64,000 nt of DNA from an uncultured Eubacterium sp. (GCA_900543485.1 UQRM01000011.1:1-64000); one strand, 5' to 3'. Positions 19,984 to 29,569 are shown, counted from the stretch's first letter. Program-made: numbers and translations. Notes: generated from the sequence alone by a model not told the origin.

Positions 19984-21363
19984 TCAATCGCCAATATCCT
20001 TTATCACGTTTCTCAGCCATTTTTTGCTGAAATATCGCTTCGTAAGGAATACGCCTTTAACTGCTTCCTCCAGCTTCACAGCCAACACTGCCAGATATAT
20101 AGGCCATTGCAGATACAGGGATGTTATGAATGCCAGAGGCACACCTATGAGCCACACCGTGGCAGTCTCCGTCACCATGGCGAATTTGGTATCGCCGCCG
20201 CATCTCAGAGTACCAGTCACGTGGGTAGCGTTGTATATGGTCAGCCACATGGTCAGTCCGTATATTATCAGTATCCTGAAAGCGTATTCTTCTCCCTGGC
20301 GGGAAAAGCTGAACAGGCTCAACAACGGTTCTCCTGCGGCTATGACACCTGCTCCCATGACGATGCCTATGACAAGACCTATCTTGATCATTTTCTTGGA
20401 CATGGTATAAGCCAGCTCCGGTTTCCCTTCGCCCAGCTTCTGACCCACCAGTATGAGGATAGCGTCTCCAACGCTGAACGCCGCCAGAGTGAACATGTTA
20501 TTTATGGTATTACAGGCCTGTACAGCTGCTCCTTCAGCTATGCCTATCCTGGCAAATGCCGCGATATACAGCGATGTCCCGATCCCCCAAAGCGTCTCGT
20601 TTGTAGTGGTCGGTAAAGCGTTTTTCACTATCCTGGATGCCAGATCCCTGCTGTATCCAAAGAAGTCCTTAAGGCTGCCGGCGATCTTGTTTCTGAGTCC
20701 AAACACTTCAAACAGGATTATCAGCATTTCCAGAAGCCGCGCTATAGCCGTCGCCAGTGCCGCCCCTTCCACACCCAGGGCCGGGGCTCCCAGATTGCCA
20801 AATATGAACACCCAGTTGAGAAATGTATTTGTCCCCAGAGCCGTGACGCTGGCTATCAGCGGCAGCGCCGACTGCTGTGTCGCCCTCAGCGCCACGGTAA
20901 ACGGCTGAGTTATCGAAAGCATCAGAAACGTGAACGAGCCGATCCTGACATATCCGACCCCAGTCTCTATGACTTCAGGGTATTTCGTGAATATGCGAAG
21001 GATGTACTCAGGAAAGAAAAATCCCGCAATAAAAAACAGCAGGCCTATGCCCATGGCTATCGTCAGAGCAAAACCTGTTGTCTTCCTGATATTTTTAAAA
21101 TCCCGGACACCGTAAAACTGCGATATGAAAGTAGCTGAGCCTCCGGCAAAACCATACAGCAGCATCCAGTGTATGAAAAACAGCTGTACCGACACTCCTA
21201 CAGCGTTGAGCTCCACTTCTCCCAGGCTCCCTACCATCAGATTATCTATGAGACTCAGACTGGAGCCGATGAGACTCTGCAGCGCTATAGGGAGCGCGAC
21301 CTTCGCCAGCAGTCCCAGCAAATCCCTGTTGTTCAGCGTTTCCATTTCCCTTTCGCCGGTCAT
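19984..21363 (-). CDS. MATE family multidrug/Na+ or H+ antiporter
   Basis: 459 residues, 12 membrane helices. Typical MATE sequence: ALPIALQSLIGSSLSLIDNLMVGSLGEVELNAVGVS at the N-terminus (read in parts), RATQQSALPLIASVTALGTNTFLNWVFIFG in the first half, and the pseudo-repeat in the second (NETLWGIGTSLYIAAFARIG). The start overlaps tagO by 4 bases (ATGA), indicating translational coupling. Substrates cannot be told. Confidence 0.92.
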   Translation of the reverse strand: MTGEREMETLNNRDLLGLLAKVALPIALQSLIGSSLSLIDNLMVGSLGEVELNAVGVSVQLFFIHWMLLYGFAGGSATFISQFYGVRDFKNIRKTTGFALTIAMGIGLLFFIAGFFFPEYILRIFTKYPEVIETGVGYVRIGSFTFLMLSITQPFTVALRATQQSALPLIASVTALGTNTFLNWVFIFGNLGAPALGVEGAALATAIARLLEMLIILFEVFGLRNKIAGSLKDFFGYSRDLASRIVKNALPTTTNETLWGIGTSLYIAAFARIGIAEGAAVQACNTINNMFTLAAFSVGDAILILVGQKLGEGKPELAYTMSKKMIKIGLVIGIVMGAGVIAAGEPLLSLFSFSRQGEEYAFRILIIYGLTMWLTIYNATHVTGTLRCGGDTKFAMVTETATVWLIGVPLAFITSLYLQWPIYLAVLAVKLEEAVKGVFLTKRYFSKKWLRNVIKDIGD

Positions 21364-22448
21364 CTGCCCTTTTCCTTCCCTCCTCTGTCCTTTTCCTTCG
21401 TTATCTTGTCAGCTTTGAGACTTATATTCCTGTTGCCTGTATCCGACAGCAGCACATAAACCAACATGATAGCCACCGCTATCAATCCCAGATACTCTAT
21501 CATCAGGCCCCTGCTGTAAAGCACGGCTACTATCCCCATGATACCGCTGATACAGTATAGTATCATCACCGCCCTACGCTGTCCGAATCCGGCCTTCATT
21601 ATCCTGTGGTGGAGATGTTCCCTGTCAGCTGTACCGATGGACTGACGCTTAGCTACTCTCCTGATAATAGCCATCACCGTATCGAATATAGGCAATCCCA
21701 GAACCAGAGCCGGGATGATGACCACGACGATGGTAGCACTTTTGACGGTACCCAGCACAGAAACGGCCGCTATGGAAAACCCCAGCAGCTGCGAACCGCT
21801 GTCGCCCATGAAAATCTTGGCCGGATGGAAATTGTACGGCAAAAATCCCAGCGACGCTCCGGCTATGGCCATCATCGCCAGCGTTGGGACGTACTGGCCA
21901 TGGATATAAGAAACATAGCCGATGCACAGAGCCGATATGGCTGATATGCCGGCAGCAAGGCCGTCCAGTCCGTCTATCAGATTTACCGCGTTCGTTATGG
22001 CCGCCAGCCACAGCATCGTTATGACGAAGCAGGTAACTTCTCCAAAATCCGTGTTCCCGGGACCAAAGTAGTTGGTGATGAATTCTATCCTTATCCCCAT
22101 GGCGTAAACTGTCGCCGCGCATATCAACTGCCCAGCCAGCTTCACGACAGGCTTCAGATCCTTTACGTCGTCTATCAGCCCCAGTATATATATCATCGTA
22201 CAGCCTATCATCACCGCGATGAAATCCTCGTCCTTCACCGCGAAAATAAGCAGCGACACCATGATTCCCAGGTATATGGCGATGCCGCCGAATCGAGGCA
22301 TCGGCTTTTTATGGACCCTCCGTTCATCCTTGGGCACGTCCATGATACCCAGCCTGGGAGCGGCCCAGATAGCAAATGGCGTCACCGCCGCTGCCACGAC
22401 CAGCGCGACGACGAACGGTCCCCACAGTTCTATACTGGTAGCTGTCAC
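21360..22448 (-). CDS. tagO: Undecaprenyl-phosphate GlcNAc-1-phosphate transferase (WecA/TagO family)
   Basis: A 362-residue polytopic membrane enzyme that starts teichoic-acid or polysaccharide synthesis on undecaprenyl phosphate. Motifs: [17 protein letters not shown], the DDxxD Mg site [20 protein letters not shown], the catalytic [12 protein letters not shown] and the HxxHH-type REHLHHRI. It is coupled by 4-base overlaps to the dCMP deaminase upstream and MATE downstream. comEB-tagO just ahead of the atp operon is a common clostridial order. Confidence 0.93.
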   Translation of the reverse strand: MTATSIELWGPFVVALVVAAAVTPFAIWAAPRLGIMDVPKDERRVHKKPMPRFGGIAIYLGIMVSLLIFAVKDEDFIAVMIGCTMIYILGLIDDVKDLKPVVKLAGQLICAATVYAMGIRIEFITNYFGPGNTDFGEVTCFVITMLWLAAITNAVNLIDGLDGLAAGISAISALCIGYVSYIHGQYVPTLAMMAIAGASLGFLPYNFHPAKIFMGDSGSQLLGFSIAAVSVLGTVKSATIVVVIIPALVLGLPIFDTVMAIIRRVAKRQSIGTADREHLHHRIMKAGFGQRRAVMILYCISGIMGIVAVLYSRGLMIEYLGLIAVAIMLVYVLLSDTGNRNISLKADKITKEKDRGGKEKGR

Positions 22449-22906
22449 TTAATCTCTCCTAACATTATTATCTTGAGCCCGGCTTCATCCAGTATATCAA
22501 CTGACAACTGATCCGGGTATCCTTCCTTCACCACTATCCTGCTTATGCCTGCGTTTATTATCATCTTGGCGCATATGACGCAAGGCTGGTGAGTTATGTA
22601 AATGGTAGCGTCCTCTATGCTCTGCCCTAAGGTCGCCGCCTGTATTATAGCGTTCTGTTCCGCATGTAACGCCCGGCACAGTTCGTGCTTCTCTCCCGAC
22701 GGTATCCCCAGCTGCTGCCTGAGGCATCCGCCTTCCCGGTCTCCGCAGTGCTCCAGCCCTCTCGGAGCTCCATTGTATCCTGTCGCGATTATATGCTTGT
22801 CTTTCACTATGACTGCGCCTACCTGTCTTCTCAGGCATGTGGACCGTTGTGCAGTCAATACCGCCATATTCATGAAATATTCATCCCAGCTGGGTCTGTT
22901 ATCCAT
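22445..22906 (-). CDS. comEB: Deoxycytidylate deaminase
   Basis: About 153 residues. It converts dCMP to dUMP for thymidylate synthesis. Zinc ligands are in LHAEQNAI (HAE, with catalytic Glu) and PCVIC (PCxxC). [28 protein letters not shown] and a Cys/His-rich second zinc site (C..REGGCLR) match dCMP deaminases rather than cytosine or tRNA deaminases. The start is the ATG at 22904-22906 behind GGGGGAG; the frame is open to 22981. Confidence 0.92.
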   Translation of the reverse strand: MDNRPSWDEYFMNMAVLTAQRSTCLRRQVGAVIVKDKHIIATGYNGAPRGLEHCGDREGGCLRQQLGIPSGEKHELCRALHAEQNAIIQAATLGQSIEDATIYITHQPCVICAKMIINAGISRIVVKEGYPDQLSVDILDEAGLKIIMLGEIK

Positions 22907-22922
22907 ATTTCTCCCCCTGTCA

Positions 22923-23762
22923 TCAATAATAAACTTCCGCCAGATAGAGCCCGTAAGGCGGCGCCGTATGGCCGGCCGCACGTCTGTCCCTGGCTTCCAT
23001 GATGTCCGTCATCGTCCCGGGCATCATCTTTCCCAGGCCGATATCCACCAACGTCCCGACGATTATCCTGACCATATTGTACAGGAAGCCATCACCGCTG
23101 ACGCTGATCTCAATATCCCCTGAAAAACCGGCCGCAGCCTCTTTCCCGGGGATCGACAGGCCGTCTCCCGCCGTTCTTTTGTCGTTATTTCTTCCCGTTT
23201 CGACCACGTCCAAGTCGAATATCCTTCTGACAGTAGTCTTTCTCGGCGTCCCTCCCGAAGCCTCGAAGGACTTGAAATCGTGGACTCCTTCCAAGCACAC
23301 GGCCGCCTCCTTCATAGCAGCCACATCCAAAGGCCTGTCCACATGATATACATAGTTCCTCGAGAAGACATCATTCACAGCCGAATTTCTTATCCTGTAG
23401 ATGTATCTCTTCCCTTTGGAATCGAATCTGGCGTGAAATCCGACAGGCTTTTCCTCTGACGAGATCACTCTCACCGGAGAACCGGCAAAAGCTCCCTCCT
23501 CCCGGCTTCTCAGCGCATTATTGACAGCAAGAGCTATCCTTCCTGCCGGTATGCCACTGGATGTCTCAAAAGACGCCCGCTGCCCTAAAGCGTGAACGCC
23601 CGCGTCAGTGCGGCTGGTGCCGTTGAGGCTTATCTTCTCCCTGAGCAACGACGACAGCGCCTCTTCAAGATGTCCCTGAACCGTCGGTCTGTCCGGCTGC
23701 CGCTGCCAGCCATGGAATGACGAGCCGTCGTATTCTATTGTCAGCAAAATATTTTTTTTCAT
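22923..23762 (-). CDS. truA: tRNA pseudouridine(38-40) synthase
   Basis: 279 residues. The catalytic Asp is D53 in [27 protein letters not shown] and [10 protein letters not shown] are canonical, and [17 protein letters not shown] occurs near the end. A 25-30 residue insertion (about 190-215, [20 protein letters not shown]) makes it longer than the usual ~245-260. The end overlaps no neighbour; the dCMP deaminase start lies 16 bases on. Confidence 0.95.
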   Translation of the reverse strand: MKKNILLTIEYDGSSFHGWQRQPDRPTVQGHLEEALSSLLREKISLNGTSRTDAGVHALGQRASFETSSGIPAGRIALAVNNALRSREEGAFAGSPVRVISSEEKPVGFHARFDSKGKRYIYRIRNSAVNDVFSRNYVYHVDRPLDVAAMKEAAVCLEGVHDFKSFEASGGTPRKTTVRRIFDLDVVETGRNNDKRTAGDGLSIPGKEAAAGFSGDIEISVSGDGFLYNMVRIIVGTLVDIGLGKMMPGTMTDIMEARDRRAAGHTAPPYGLYLAEVYY

Positions 23763-23852
23763 AATTCCGCTTTCATTATATAATACTTTGACATGGATTT
23801 ACAGATATTGTTTAGATAATACCGATTATTTCTCCCGACAGACTCTCACCTC

Positions 23853-24539
23853 TCACAGCAGGAAAGGCCATACCACGAAAATGTAAAACGAACCGCAGCC
23901 GCATATGTACGGGCCCAGGGGCCTTGTATCATCTTTTTTATATCTGCCCGAAGCCAGCCCCACAGCAGCGAAGATACCGCTGAGCATAGAGGCTCCTATA
24001 AGAGTCGCCACCGTCCCCGTCACTCCCAGAGCCAGACCCAGGGAAGCAAACAGCTTCACATCCCCGAACCCCATCACTTCCTTTTTGAATGCAGCCCCTC
24101 CCAGAACAGCCACCATCATCATGACTCCTCCTCCGATAAGCGCTCCCAGCAACGGCTGCCATACGGAACTGTGGTAAGGGATGAAGCCAAAAGCTGACAG
24201 AGCCAACATTATGACAAACTGGTCAGGTATCACCATATATTTGAGATCAGCCAATCCTATCATCATCATGGCCCAACACGCAAAAAGCCCCGCGGCCGCC
24301 ATGCGTACGTCGAAAAATGACAGTCTGACCAGCAGGCACGCGAATCCGGCTGCATATATCCACCGCCAGGGAAATCCTTTGACTCTCTGTATGTGCGGAT
24401 CCGTCAACTCCCGTGGCGGCTTCTCGCCATAATCGCACAGCCAGCGAGCCGGCATTCTATTGAATATATATACGATCGAAAAGCCTGCAACTGTGCCCAC
24501 CACAACGCTTGCCACGATCTTTATGATGATTTCCACCAT
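23853..24539 (-). CDS. Prepilin peptidase-like protein (A24 family)
   Basis: A 228-residue membrane protein with about seven helices. The two aspartates of A24 aspartic peptidases are visible in GLADLKYMVIPDQF and GFGDVKLFASLG. The N-terminal methyltransferase domain with its zinc Cys pairs is absent, so it would be a processing-only enzyme. No pilin, secretion ATPase or platform gene is nearby. Upstream is the RR-HPt gene, divergent. Confidence 0.85.
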   Translation of the reverse strand: MVEIIIKIVASVVVGTVAGFSIVYIFNRMPARWLCDYGEKPPRELTDPHIQRVKGFPWRWIYAAGFACLLVRLSFFDVRMAAAGLFACWAMMMIGLADLKYMVIPDQFVIMLALSAFGFIPYHSSVWQPLLGALIGGGVMMMVAVLGGAAFKKEVMGFGDVKLFASLGLALGVTGTVATLIGASMLSGIFAAVGLASGRYKKDDTRPLGPYICGCGSFYIFVVWPFLL

Positions 24540-24715
24540 ACGGTTTTCCCCCTTTATCTACTTTATTCTATCAATTTCTTTTTTTCACCACAATATTATT
24601 TTGGGTTTTTTGTCGTAATATGGAGAATGCCGTCGTACGTTTTATATAGTAAATTTACGATTTTCCTGTAAAATCACAGTAACGGCACTAGTAATCAACA
24701 TTAAGGAGATAAATT

Positions 24716-25531
24716 ATGATAAGCAACATGTTACCGCACGAAAAGGATATCGTCCTGATCGTTGACGATACGGCGGCAAACCACGAGGTAATACAGACAT
24801 TCCTCAGCGATATAGGGGTTAAATGCGAAAACGCCTTTGACGGAATGGAAGCAGTCACCATGTGCGGCTCAGTAGAAAGTGACTACTACTCCCTTATATT
24901 GATGGATATCAATCTTCCATGTATGGACGGGCTGGCCACCACTCAAAGAATACGCCAGCTGGGCGTCACCTCGCCCATAATCGCCGTGACCGCCGCCAGC
25001 AAAGATGAAGAGAAAATAAAATCAGCGGAGACTGACGAGCTGTTTGACTTACTGCTTTTCAAACCTTTCAACGCCGCCGCGTTTTATACGACCATATCGC
25101 CCTACATAAAGTCAGCCATCCTCCACTCGCTCTCCCCCGATATCATATCGGCGGAAACATGCGGCTTTTCCAGCCTTGATCCGGAAATCTGCGACATACA
25201 TACAGCGATAGACAACATGGGCAACAGTCCAAGGCTCTTCATGAAGCATTTCAACAATTTCAAAAATAATAACGCCGATTTGTCCCTGCGGCTCACAGCA
25301 CTGATAGAAAAGCGGAAATTTTACGACGCCGCCATGCTGTGTCACTCCATAAAAGGGCTTTCGGGGATGTTGGGGCTCACCTCTCTGTACAGACATGTGG
25401 TAGAACTGGAGACCATACTGAAAGGCCATGCCTCCGAAGGCGACTGCACTCCCGCCGGACTTTCCGACATGTCGCGCATGCTGGCGCTCATAAGCGATGA
25501 CGTGCGTCTCATATGTCAGGTACAATTGTAG
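24716..25531 (+). CDS. Receiver-HPt phosphorelay protein
   Basis: 271 residues. Receiver domain at about 11-132: D17/D18, phospho-acceptor D64 (LILMDINLPCMDG), T92, K116. A C-terminal HPt-like helical domain (about 160-270) has H210 in the canonical CHSIKGLSGMLG context. There is no DNA-binding domain and no kinase domain, so it would pass phosphate between a hybrid kinase and another regulator. No partner lies in the window near it. It has ribosome site AAGGAG and is a single-gene unit with a terminator downstream. Confidence 0.85.
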   Translation: MISNMLPHEKDIVLIVDDTAANHEVIQTFLSDIGVKCENAFDGMEAVTMCGSVESDYYSLILMDINLPCMDGLATTQRIRQLGVTSPIIAVTAASKDEEKIKSAETDELFDLLLFKPFNAAAFYTTISPYIKSAILHSLSPDIISAETCGFSSLDPEICDIHTAIDNMGNSPRLFMKHFNNFKNNNADLSLRLTALIEKRKFYDAAMLCHSIKGLSGMLGLTSLYRHVVELETILKGHASEGDCTPAGLSDMSRMLALISDDVRLICQVQL

Positions 25532-25546
25532 AAATGCACTACAGAG

Positions 25547-25597
25547 AAAAACTCACGAGCACACGGTATAGACCGCCTATTCGCGAGTTTTAATGTT
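25547..25597 (+). terminator. Terminator after the receiver-HPt gene
   Basis: AAAACTCACGA (25547-25557) pairs with TCGCGAGTTTT (25581-25591, one mismatch), with a GC inner arm CACGG/CCG; TAATGTTTTA follows. It is 16 bases beyond the stop codon. Confidence 0.65.
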
Positions 25598-25661
25598 TTA
25601 TCGGCATTTTACAGGAGCGGTACACCATGCCGCCCCTGCCTGTTCTCCACGTTCTGTCCGT

Positions 25662-26540
25662 TTATCTTCCAAAATCTATGGCTACATCTCCTGCGTCGGA
25701 TACTATCTTGATGAGGTGTGCTCCGTTCCCCTGGCGTATTCTTCCGGAATCGCCATAGCTGTTGGCGCCTATGCGCAGATCTCCATAATCGACATTCACA
25801 TCGAAAGAGTGCATGTCTTCAGTCAGCGACGTCTGCATATCAACATCGCCATAATCCACCGCGATGTCCGTCTCCCCTGAAAACTCTCCTCTCATATCCA
25901 CGTTCCCTGAATCAGCTCTGATGATAAGGCCCCCACTGACCACGGACGTTCCATCCACATCACCGTACCCTGCAGTGATCTCCATATTCCCGTATGATAC
26001 CCTGTTCATATGGATATCTCCATAACCGGCGGATATGTCAGCAGTCTTCATCGAAATACCGTCCATATCGACATCTCCGTAACTTGTGTCTATATCGACG
26101 CTGTCCAGCTCTTCACCTTCCGGGACACAAACCGTCAGATATGGAGTCCTGTCTCCACTGCCCAGGTTTATCAACGTGGTGTCGTTTATCTCCCTGGCAT
26201 CCACCATGAGAACGCCATCCTGTATCTCGAATACCGGTTGCTGCGACGTTTTGTCATAGGTCAGTGTTGTCTCGGATTTTTCACCGCTGATGAAATCCAC
26301 ATCCATATCGCCCGTAACTCTGACCGAATCGAATCCCACGTTCTCTCCGGCCGTCTCGCCCAGGGAGAGACTGGTCATCTCCGCATCACCGACCTTTATC
26401 CAATCATATCTCTGATCCATATCGTTCATCCCGCGTATGCCACCTGTGAAATAACCGATGACAACCATCAGCAGTCCCAGGCAGCATACAGCTCCGCACA
26501 CGATAAAAAAGCGTTTCAATCCGTTATGTCCGTTACGCAT
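25662..26540 (-). CDS. DUF4097-family beta-repeat membrane protein
   Basis: 292 residues: a cytoplasmic N-terminus, one membrane helix (about 10-33, FFIVCGAVCCLGLLMVVIGY) and an extracytoplasmic right-handed-beta-like repeat domain. Repeats with YGD(V/I/L) recur about six times at ~20-residue spacing (TSYGDVDMDG, AGYGDIHMNR, AGYGDVDGTS, DYGDVDMQT, DYGDLRIG). The family (DUF4097/LiaX-like) is linked with envelope stress in other Firmicutes. It overlaps the DUF1700 gene by 8 bases and is the last gene of the PadR unit. Confidence 0.8.
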   Translation of the reverse strand: MRNGHNGLKRFFIVCGAVCCLGLLMVVIGYFTGGIRGMNDMDQRYDWIKVGDAEMTSLSLGETAGENVGFDSVRVTGDMDVDFISGEKSETTLTYDKTSQQPVFEIQDGVLMVDAREINDTTLINLGSGDRTPYLTVCVPEGEELDSVDIDTSYGDVDMDGISMKTADISAGYGDIHMNRVSYGNMEITAGYGDVDGTSVVSGGLIIRADSGNVDMRGEFSGETDIAVDYGDVDMQTSLTEDMHSFDVNVDYGDLRIGANSYGDSGRIRQGNGAHLIKIVSDAGDVAIDFGR

Positions 26541-27192
26541 CTTTCTCGCCTCCTTCCTGCTCGTCTCTGTAACGCCACTTTTTCCGTTCGCCGGCCTCCA
26601 GCGCTTTCCTTATGCGCCGCCTTTCGTTCTGTCGCCTGGCTGTCTTCACTATCGCCGCTGTACCGGCTTTGACTCCCATAGCCAGCAGCGCACCCATGGC
26701 CACCATAAAGCTCAGCCCAACAAGGCCTATCCCCATCAGAAATGCGGCTGTCGAGATCGATACGGGAATAGCCAGGATCCCTACCACTATGCATGCTATG
26801 GCTCCCAGTACGCAACCGGCTATCCCGGCGAATACACCGATGACACAGCATATAAGCGCAACGAATATGGATATTGCCAACGCTCCCAATGCCACTGCTA
26901 ACGGGATCGATACCGGTGCCGAGCATATCCCCAGCACCACATACCAGGCCGCCGACAACCCCTTTTTAACAGTAGGCTTCTCCTCTTCATCGAATAACCT
27001 CACAGCATATTCCGACTTTATCTGGCTCGCCACCTTCTTAGGGCTGCCCAGGCGTTCCAGCACATCCTGTTCCTTATCTGCTCCTGCCTCGTCAAAGTAC
27101 TCCTCATAGTACTCGACGGCGGCTTCTATCTCCTCCTGAGGTAATCTGGAAATCTCCTCCTTCAACCTCGCTATGAATTCCCTCCTATTCAT
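26533..27192 (-). CDS. DUF1700 membrane protein
   Basis: About 219 residues. The N-terminal soluble part MNRREFIARLKEEISRLPQE...EYYEEYFDEAG is diagnostic of DUF1700 (HAAS-like). At least four membrane helices follow, and a basic C-terminus (RRQNERRRIRKALEAGERKKW). The start is the ATG at 27190-27192 behind GGAGGAG. PadR-DUF1700-DUF4097 is a recurrent Firmicutes triad, probably an envelope-stress response module. Confidence 0.85.
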   Translation of the reverse strand: MNRREFIARLKEEISRLPQEEIEAAVEYYEEYFDEAGADKEQDVLERLGSPKKVASQIKSEYAVRLFDEEEKPTVKKGLSAAWYVVLGICSAPVSIPLAVALGALAISIFVALICCVIGVFAGIAGCVLGAIACIVVGILAIPVSISTAAFLMGIGLVGLSFMVAMGALLAMGVKAGTAAIVKTARRQNERRRIRKALEAGERKKWRYRDEQEGGEKDA

Positions 27193-27535
27193 CTTCTCCT
27201 CCGTCCTTTCCTTCTGGATCCTTCCCTGTTTTCTCATCCAGAAACGTATCTATAGCATGTTTGTAATCGAGCCACTGGGTACGGTATTCCTCGAGCTTGC
27301 TCCTTCCTTCTTCCGTAATGGAATAATATCTCCTGTTCCTGCCCTGATACGGCATGTCATACGTCCTGCAAAGACCTTCCTTCTGCAATCTTCTCAGCAC
27401 AGGATACAGGGTGGACTCCGAAACCACTATGGCACGCTTCATCGACTGCGTTATCTCATAGCCGTAAGTATCTCCTTCGACCAGGATAGCTAGAGCGCAT
27501 GCATCCAACAGCCCCGATTCTATCTTAAAGCCCAT
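27185..27535 (-). CDS. PadR-family transcriptional regulator
   Basis: About 116 residues with the PadR winged helix (LLDACALAILVEGDTYGYEI, SESTLYPVLRRLQKEGLCRTY, GRNRRYYSITEEGRSKLEEY) and an acidic C-terminus. PadR proteins repress adjacent genes and themselves; a promoter with overlapping dyad lies 75-100 bases upstream. Start at the ATG 27533-27535 behind GGAGG; overlaps DUF1700 by 8 bases. Confidence 0.93.
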   Translation of the reverse strand: MGFKIESGLLDACALAILVEGDTYGYEITQSMKRAIVVSESTLYPVLRRLQKEGLCRTYDMPYQGRNRRYYSITEEGRSKLEEYRTQWLDYKHAIDTFLDEKTGKDPEGKDGGEDE

Positions 27536-27608
27536 ATGTACCTCCTCTCTGTATCGCCTCCCGCGGGACACGGGTCATGATTTTTTATACAATATTGTTT
27601 TCTGTTTA

Positions 27609-27639
27609 ATACTATATATCATATAATATTATTTGTCAA
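27609..27639 (-). promoter_or_regulatory. Promoter and candidate PadR operator
   Basis: On the minus strand TTGACA (27634-27639), 17 bases, TATAGT (27611-27616), a near-consensus sigma-A promoter. ATACTATAT-ATC-ATATAATAT (27609-27629) is a dyad with one mismatch that covers the -10 and most of the spacer, well placed for repression by PadR. Confidence 0.75.
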
Positions 27640-27660
27640 CAACTTATTTTCGCACATTAT

Positions 27661-27704
27661 AAAAAACTGCTCCGCCGGATCTCTATAAGATCCGGCGAAG
27701 CAGT
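27661..27704 (-). terminator. Rho-independent terminator of the PiT-DUF47 operon
   Basis: A 17 bp stem with one mismatch (27666-27682 with 27688-27704, 5-nt loop) followed on the minus strand by TTTTTTAT. It lies about 58 bases after the DUF47 stop. Confidence 0.9.
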
Positions 27705-27761
27705 CTGTATATCTCTGACAATCTCAGCAGTCCTGATCAGTCGCCTTCCTGTACGTCTTCA

Positions 27762-28388
27762 TCAACTGTTTGTCAGTATGACACGTTCCACAGCCTCTGA
27801 TACATCCTCACACCTGTCGCAGCAATGTTCCAGCTGATCATATAACAGCGTCCACGCCATTACGTCCACCGGATCCGCCTGCTTGTCCGCATAAAGCCTG
27901 TGCATGGCCTCAGTAAACAGCTGGTCTCCTTCTTCCTCCAGACGATTGATCTCAATGATGGACTCCTTGAGCTTTTTCGACTTTCGGAAATTAGGGAACT
28001 CCTCCATCATTATTTTCATCTCTCTGCAGCACTTGATGATTATTGCGGAAAACTCCAGCGCTTCCTCTCTGAGCTGTGTGATGTTGTACATATACATCCT
28101 CAACAACACGTCCTCCAGGCTGTCTGTCACATCGTCAATGACGTCAGCCAGCTCCAGTATATCTTCTCTGTCGATAGTCGTTATAAATTCTTTCAGCAGC
28201 TTCTGGAGCATCTCGTGCTTGGCGATATCCGCCGCATGCTCTATCTTATGCATTTCCTCGATATGATGCGACAGCTTCTCCGGTTCAAAATCCTGCAGAT
28301 ACTCATTGAGCATTTCCGCAGCGGCGCATGCGTATGAAACTCCATCCACCAGCATGCTGAAATAATCGTGATTTTTCTTCCTTCCCAT
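27762..28388 (-). CDS. DUF47/PhoU-like phosphate transport regulator
   Basis: 208 residues, all helical and acidic, with PhoU-like sequence (YACAAAEMLNEYLQDF, EEMHKIEHAADIAKHEMLQKL, DREDILELADVIDDVTDSLEDVL). Family members (PF01865) partner with PiT transporters and probably modulate uptake. It lies 15 bases after the PiT gene and ends the unit. Confidence 0.92.
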   Translation of the reverse strand: MGRKKNHDYFSMLVDGVSYACAAAEMLNEYLQDFEPEKLSHHIEEMHKIEHAADIAKHEMLQKLLKEFITTIDREDILELADVIDDVTDSLEDVLLRMYMYNITQLREEALEFSAIIIKCCREMKIMMEEFPNFRKSKKLKESIIEINRLEEEGDQLFTEAMHRLYADKQADPVDVMAWTLLYDQLEHCCDRCEDVSEAVERVILTNS

Positions 28389-28403
28389 ATCTATCGTCCT
28401 CCA

Positions 28404-29456
28404 TTAGAATATCCACATAAACAATTTTGCCATCAAAAATCCTATCAGCCCGCATCCGGGGAATGTAAGCACCCATGTCATACCCATATCTTTGACTATG
28501 CCCCAGTTGACACTGGATAACCTGCGCGCGGCGCCAACACCCATGATAGCCGTAGTCTTGGTATGAGTCGTCGAGACCGGGAGCCCGGTAAGCGAAGACA
28601 GGAGCAGGCATCCGGCCCCGGCAATATCTGCTGCGAACCCCTGATACTTTTCCAGCTTGACCATATCCATGCCGACCGACTTGATGATGCGGTATCCGCC
28701 GATAGATGTCCCCAATCCCATGACCAGGCTGCACAGCAGCATCAACCATATAGGTATCTCAAAGGTGGTCGTCCCACTCTGTCCATTGACCAGGAATACT
28801 CCCAACATGAAGACTCCCATGAACTTCTGACCATCCTGCGCCCCATGCATGAAAGCCATGGTGGCGCCTCCTACGACCTGAGCTCCGCCGAAGAAACGGG
28901 TCGTCCTGCGTCGATCCATCCCTCGACAGATAAACGTGATCATCTTGGAGCAGAACCATCCGAAAGCGAATCCCAGAATCGTGGACAGCACCAGACCGTA
29001 AATGACTTTTATCCATTCCGAACCGTTGATCCCGTCCAGTCCGCTGTGAAGAGCGATAGCCGCTCCTGATATACCTGCGATGAGAGCATGGCTCTCACTG
29101 GTGGGGATACCGAACCACCAGGCAGCAGTCGCCCAGGTGACGATAGCAAACAGTGCGGCGCACAGTGCTATCAACGCTTCCGTAGCATCCCCGCCAAAAT
29201 CCACCATATTATAGATAGTAGCGGCGACACTGGCGTTTATCATCGTCATGACGAACACGCCAAAGAAGTTGAACACGGCAGCCATGACGATGGCCTTACG
29301 GACGCCAATAGCCCGGGTCGACACGCATGTGGCAATGGCGTTAGGCGCGTCTGTCCATCCGTTGACAAGGATGACCGCCAATGTCAGCAGAACGGTTATC
29401 GCCAGAACAGGATTCGATATCATCTGATCGAAGAAAGTGAAAAATGAAATCGTCAT
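28404..29456 (-). CDS. pit: PiT-family inorganic phosphate transporter
   Basis: 350 residues with about 10 helices. Both PiT signature repeats are visible: GWTDAPNAIATCVSTRAIGVRKAI in the first half (GxNDxPN type with T for N) and SLTGLPVSTTHTKTTAIMGVGAARR in the second. It would import phosphate with H+ or Na+. The upstream region contains two sets of 11-bp-spaced TTTACA repeats that look like PhoP boxes. Confidence 0.93.
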   Translation of the reverse strand: MTISFFTFFDQMISNPVLAITVLLTLAVILVNGWTDAPNAIATCVSTRAIGVRKAIVMAAVFNFFGVFVMTMINASVAATIYNMVDFGGDATEALIALCAALFAIVTWATAAWWFGIPTSESHALIAGISGAAIALHSGLDGINGSEWIKVIYGLVLSTILGFAFGWFCSKMITFICRGMDRRRTTRFFGGAQVVGGATMAFMHGAQDGQKFMGVFMLGVFLVNGQSGTTTFEIPIWLMLLCSLVMGLGTSIGGYRIIKSVGMDMVKLEKYQGFAADIAGAGCLLLSSLTGLPVSTTHTKTTAIMGVGAARRLSSVNWGIVKDMGMTWVLTFPGCGLIGFLMAKLFMWIF

Positions 29457-29469
29457 ATCGTGACCTCTT

Positions 29470-29569
29470 TTTACAAAATTTATACACGTACTTTACAATT
29501 GTAAATAAAACAGAAGCTCAGGTCACGTTTTTTCAGCTAATTTTACATAAAATTTACATCAGCTTTACA
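29470..29569. promoter_or_regulatory. Two clusters of PHO-box-like repeats upstream of pit
   Basis: On the plus strand hexamers TTTACA at 29470, TATACA at 29481 and TTTACA at 29492 have exact 11-bp phasing. A second set has TTTACA at 29542, 29553 and 29564, preceded by a degenerate TTTCAG at 29531, again 11-bp phased. This is the arrangement of Bacillus PhoP boxes (TT(A/C/T)ACA, 5-bp spacing). The minus-strand promoter is likely between or within them (a TATAAA at 29478-29483). Confidence 0.65.
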
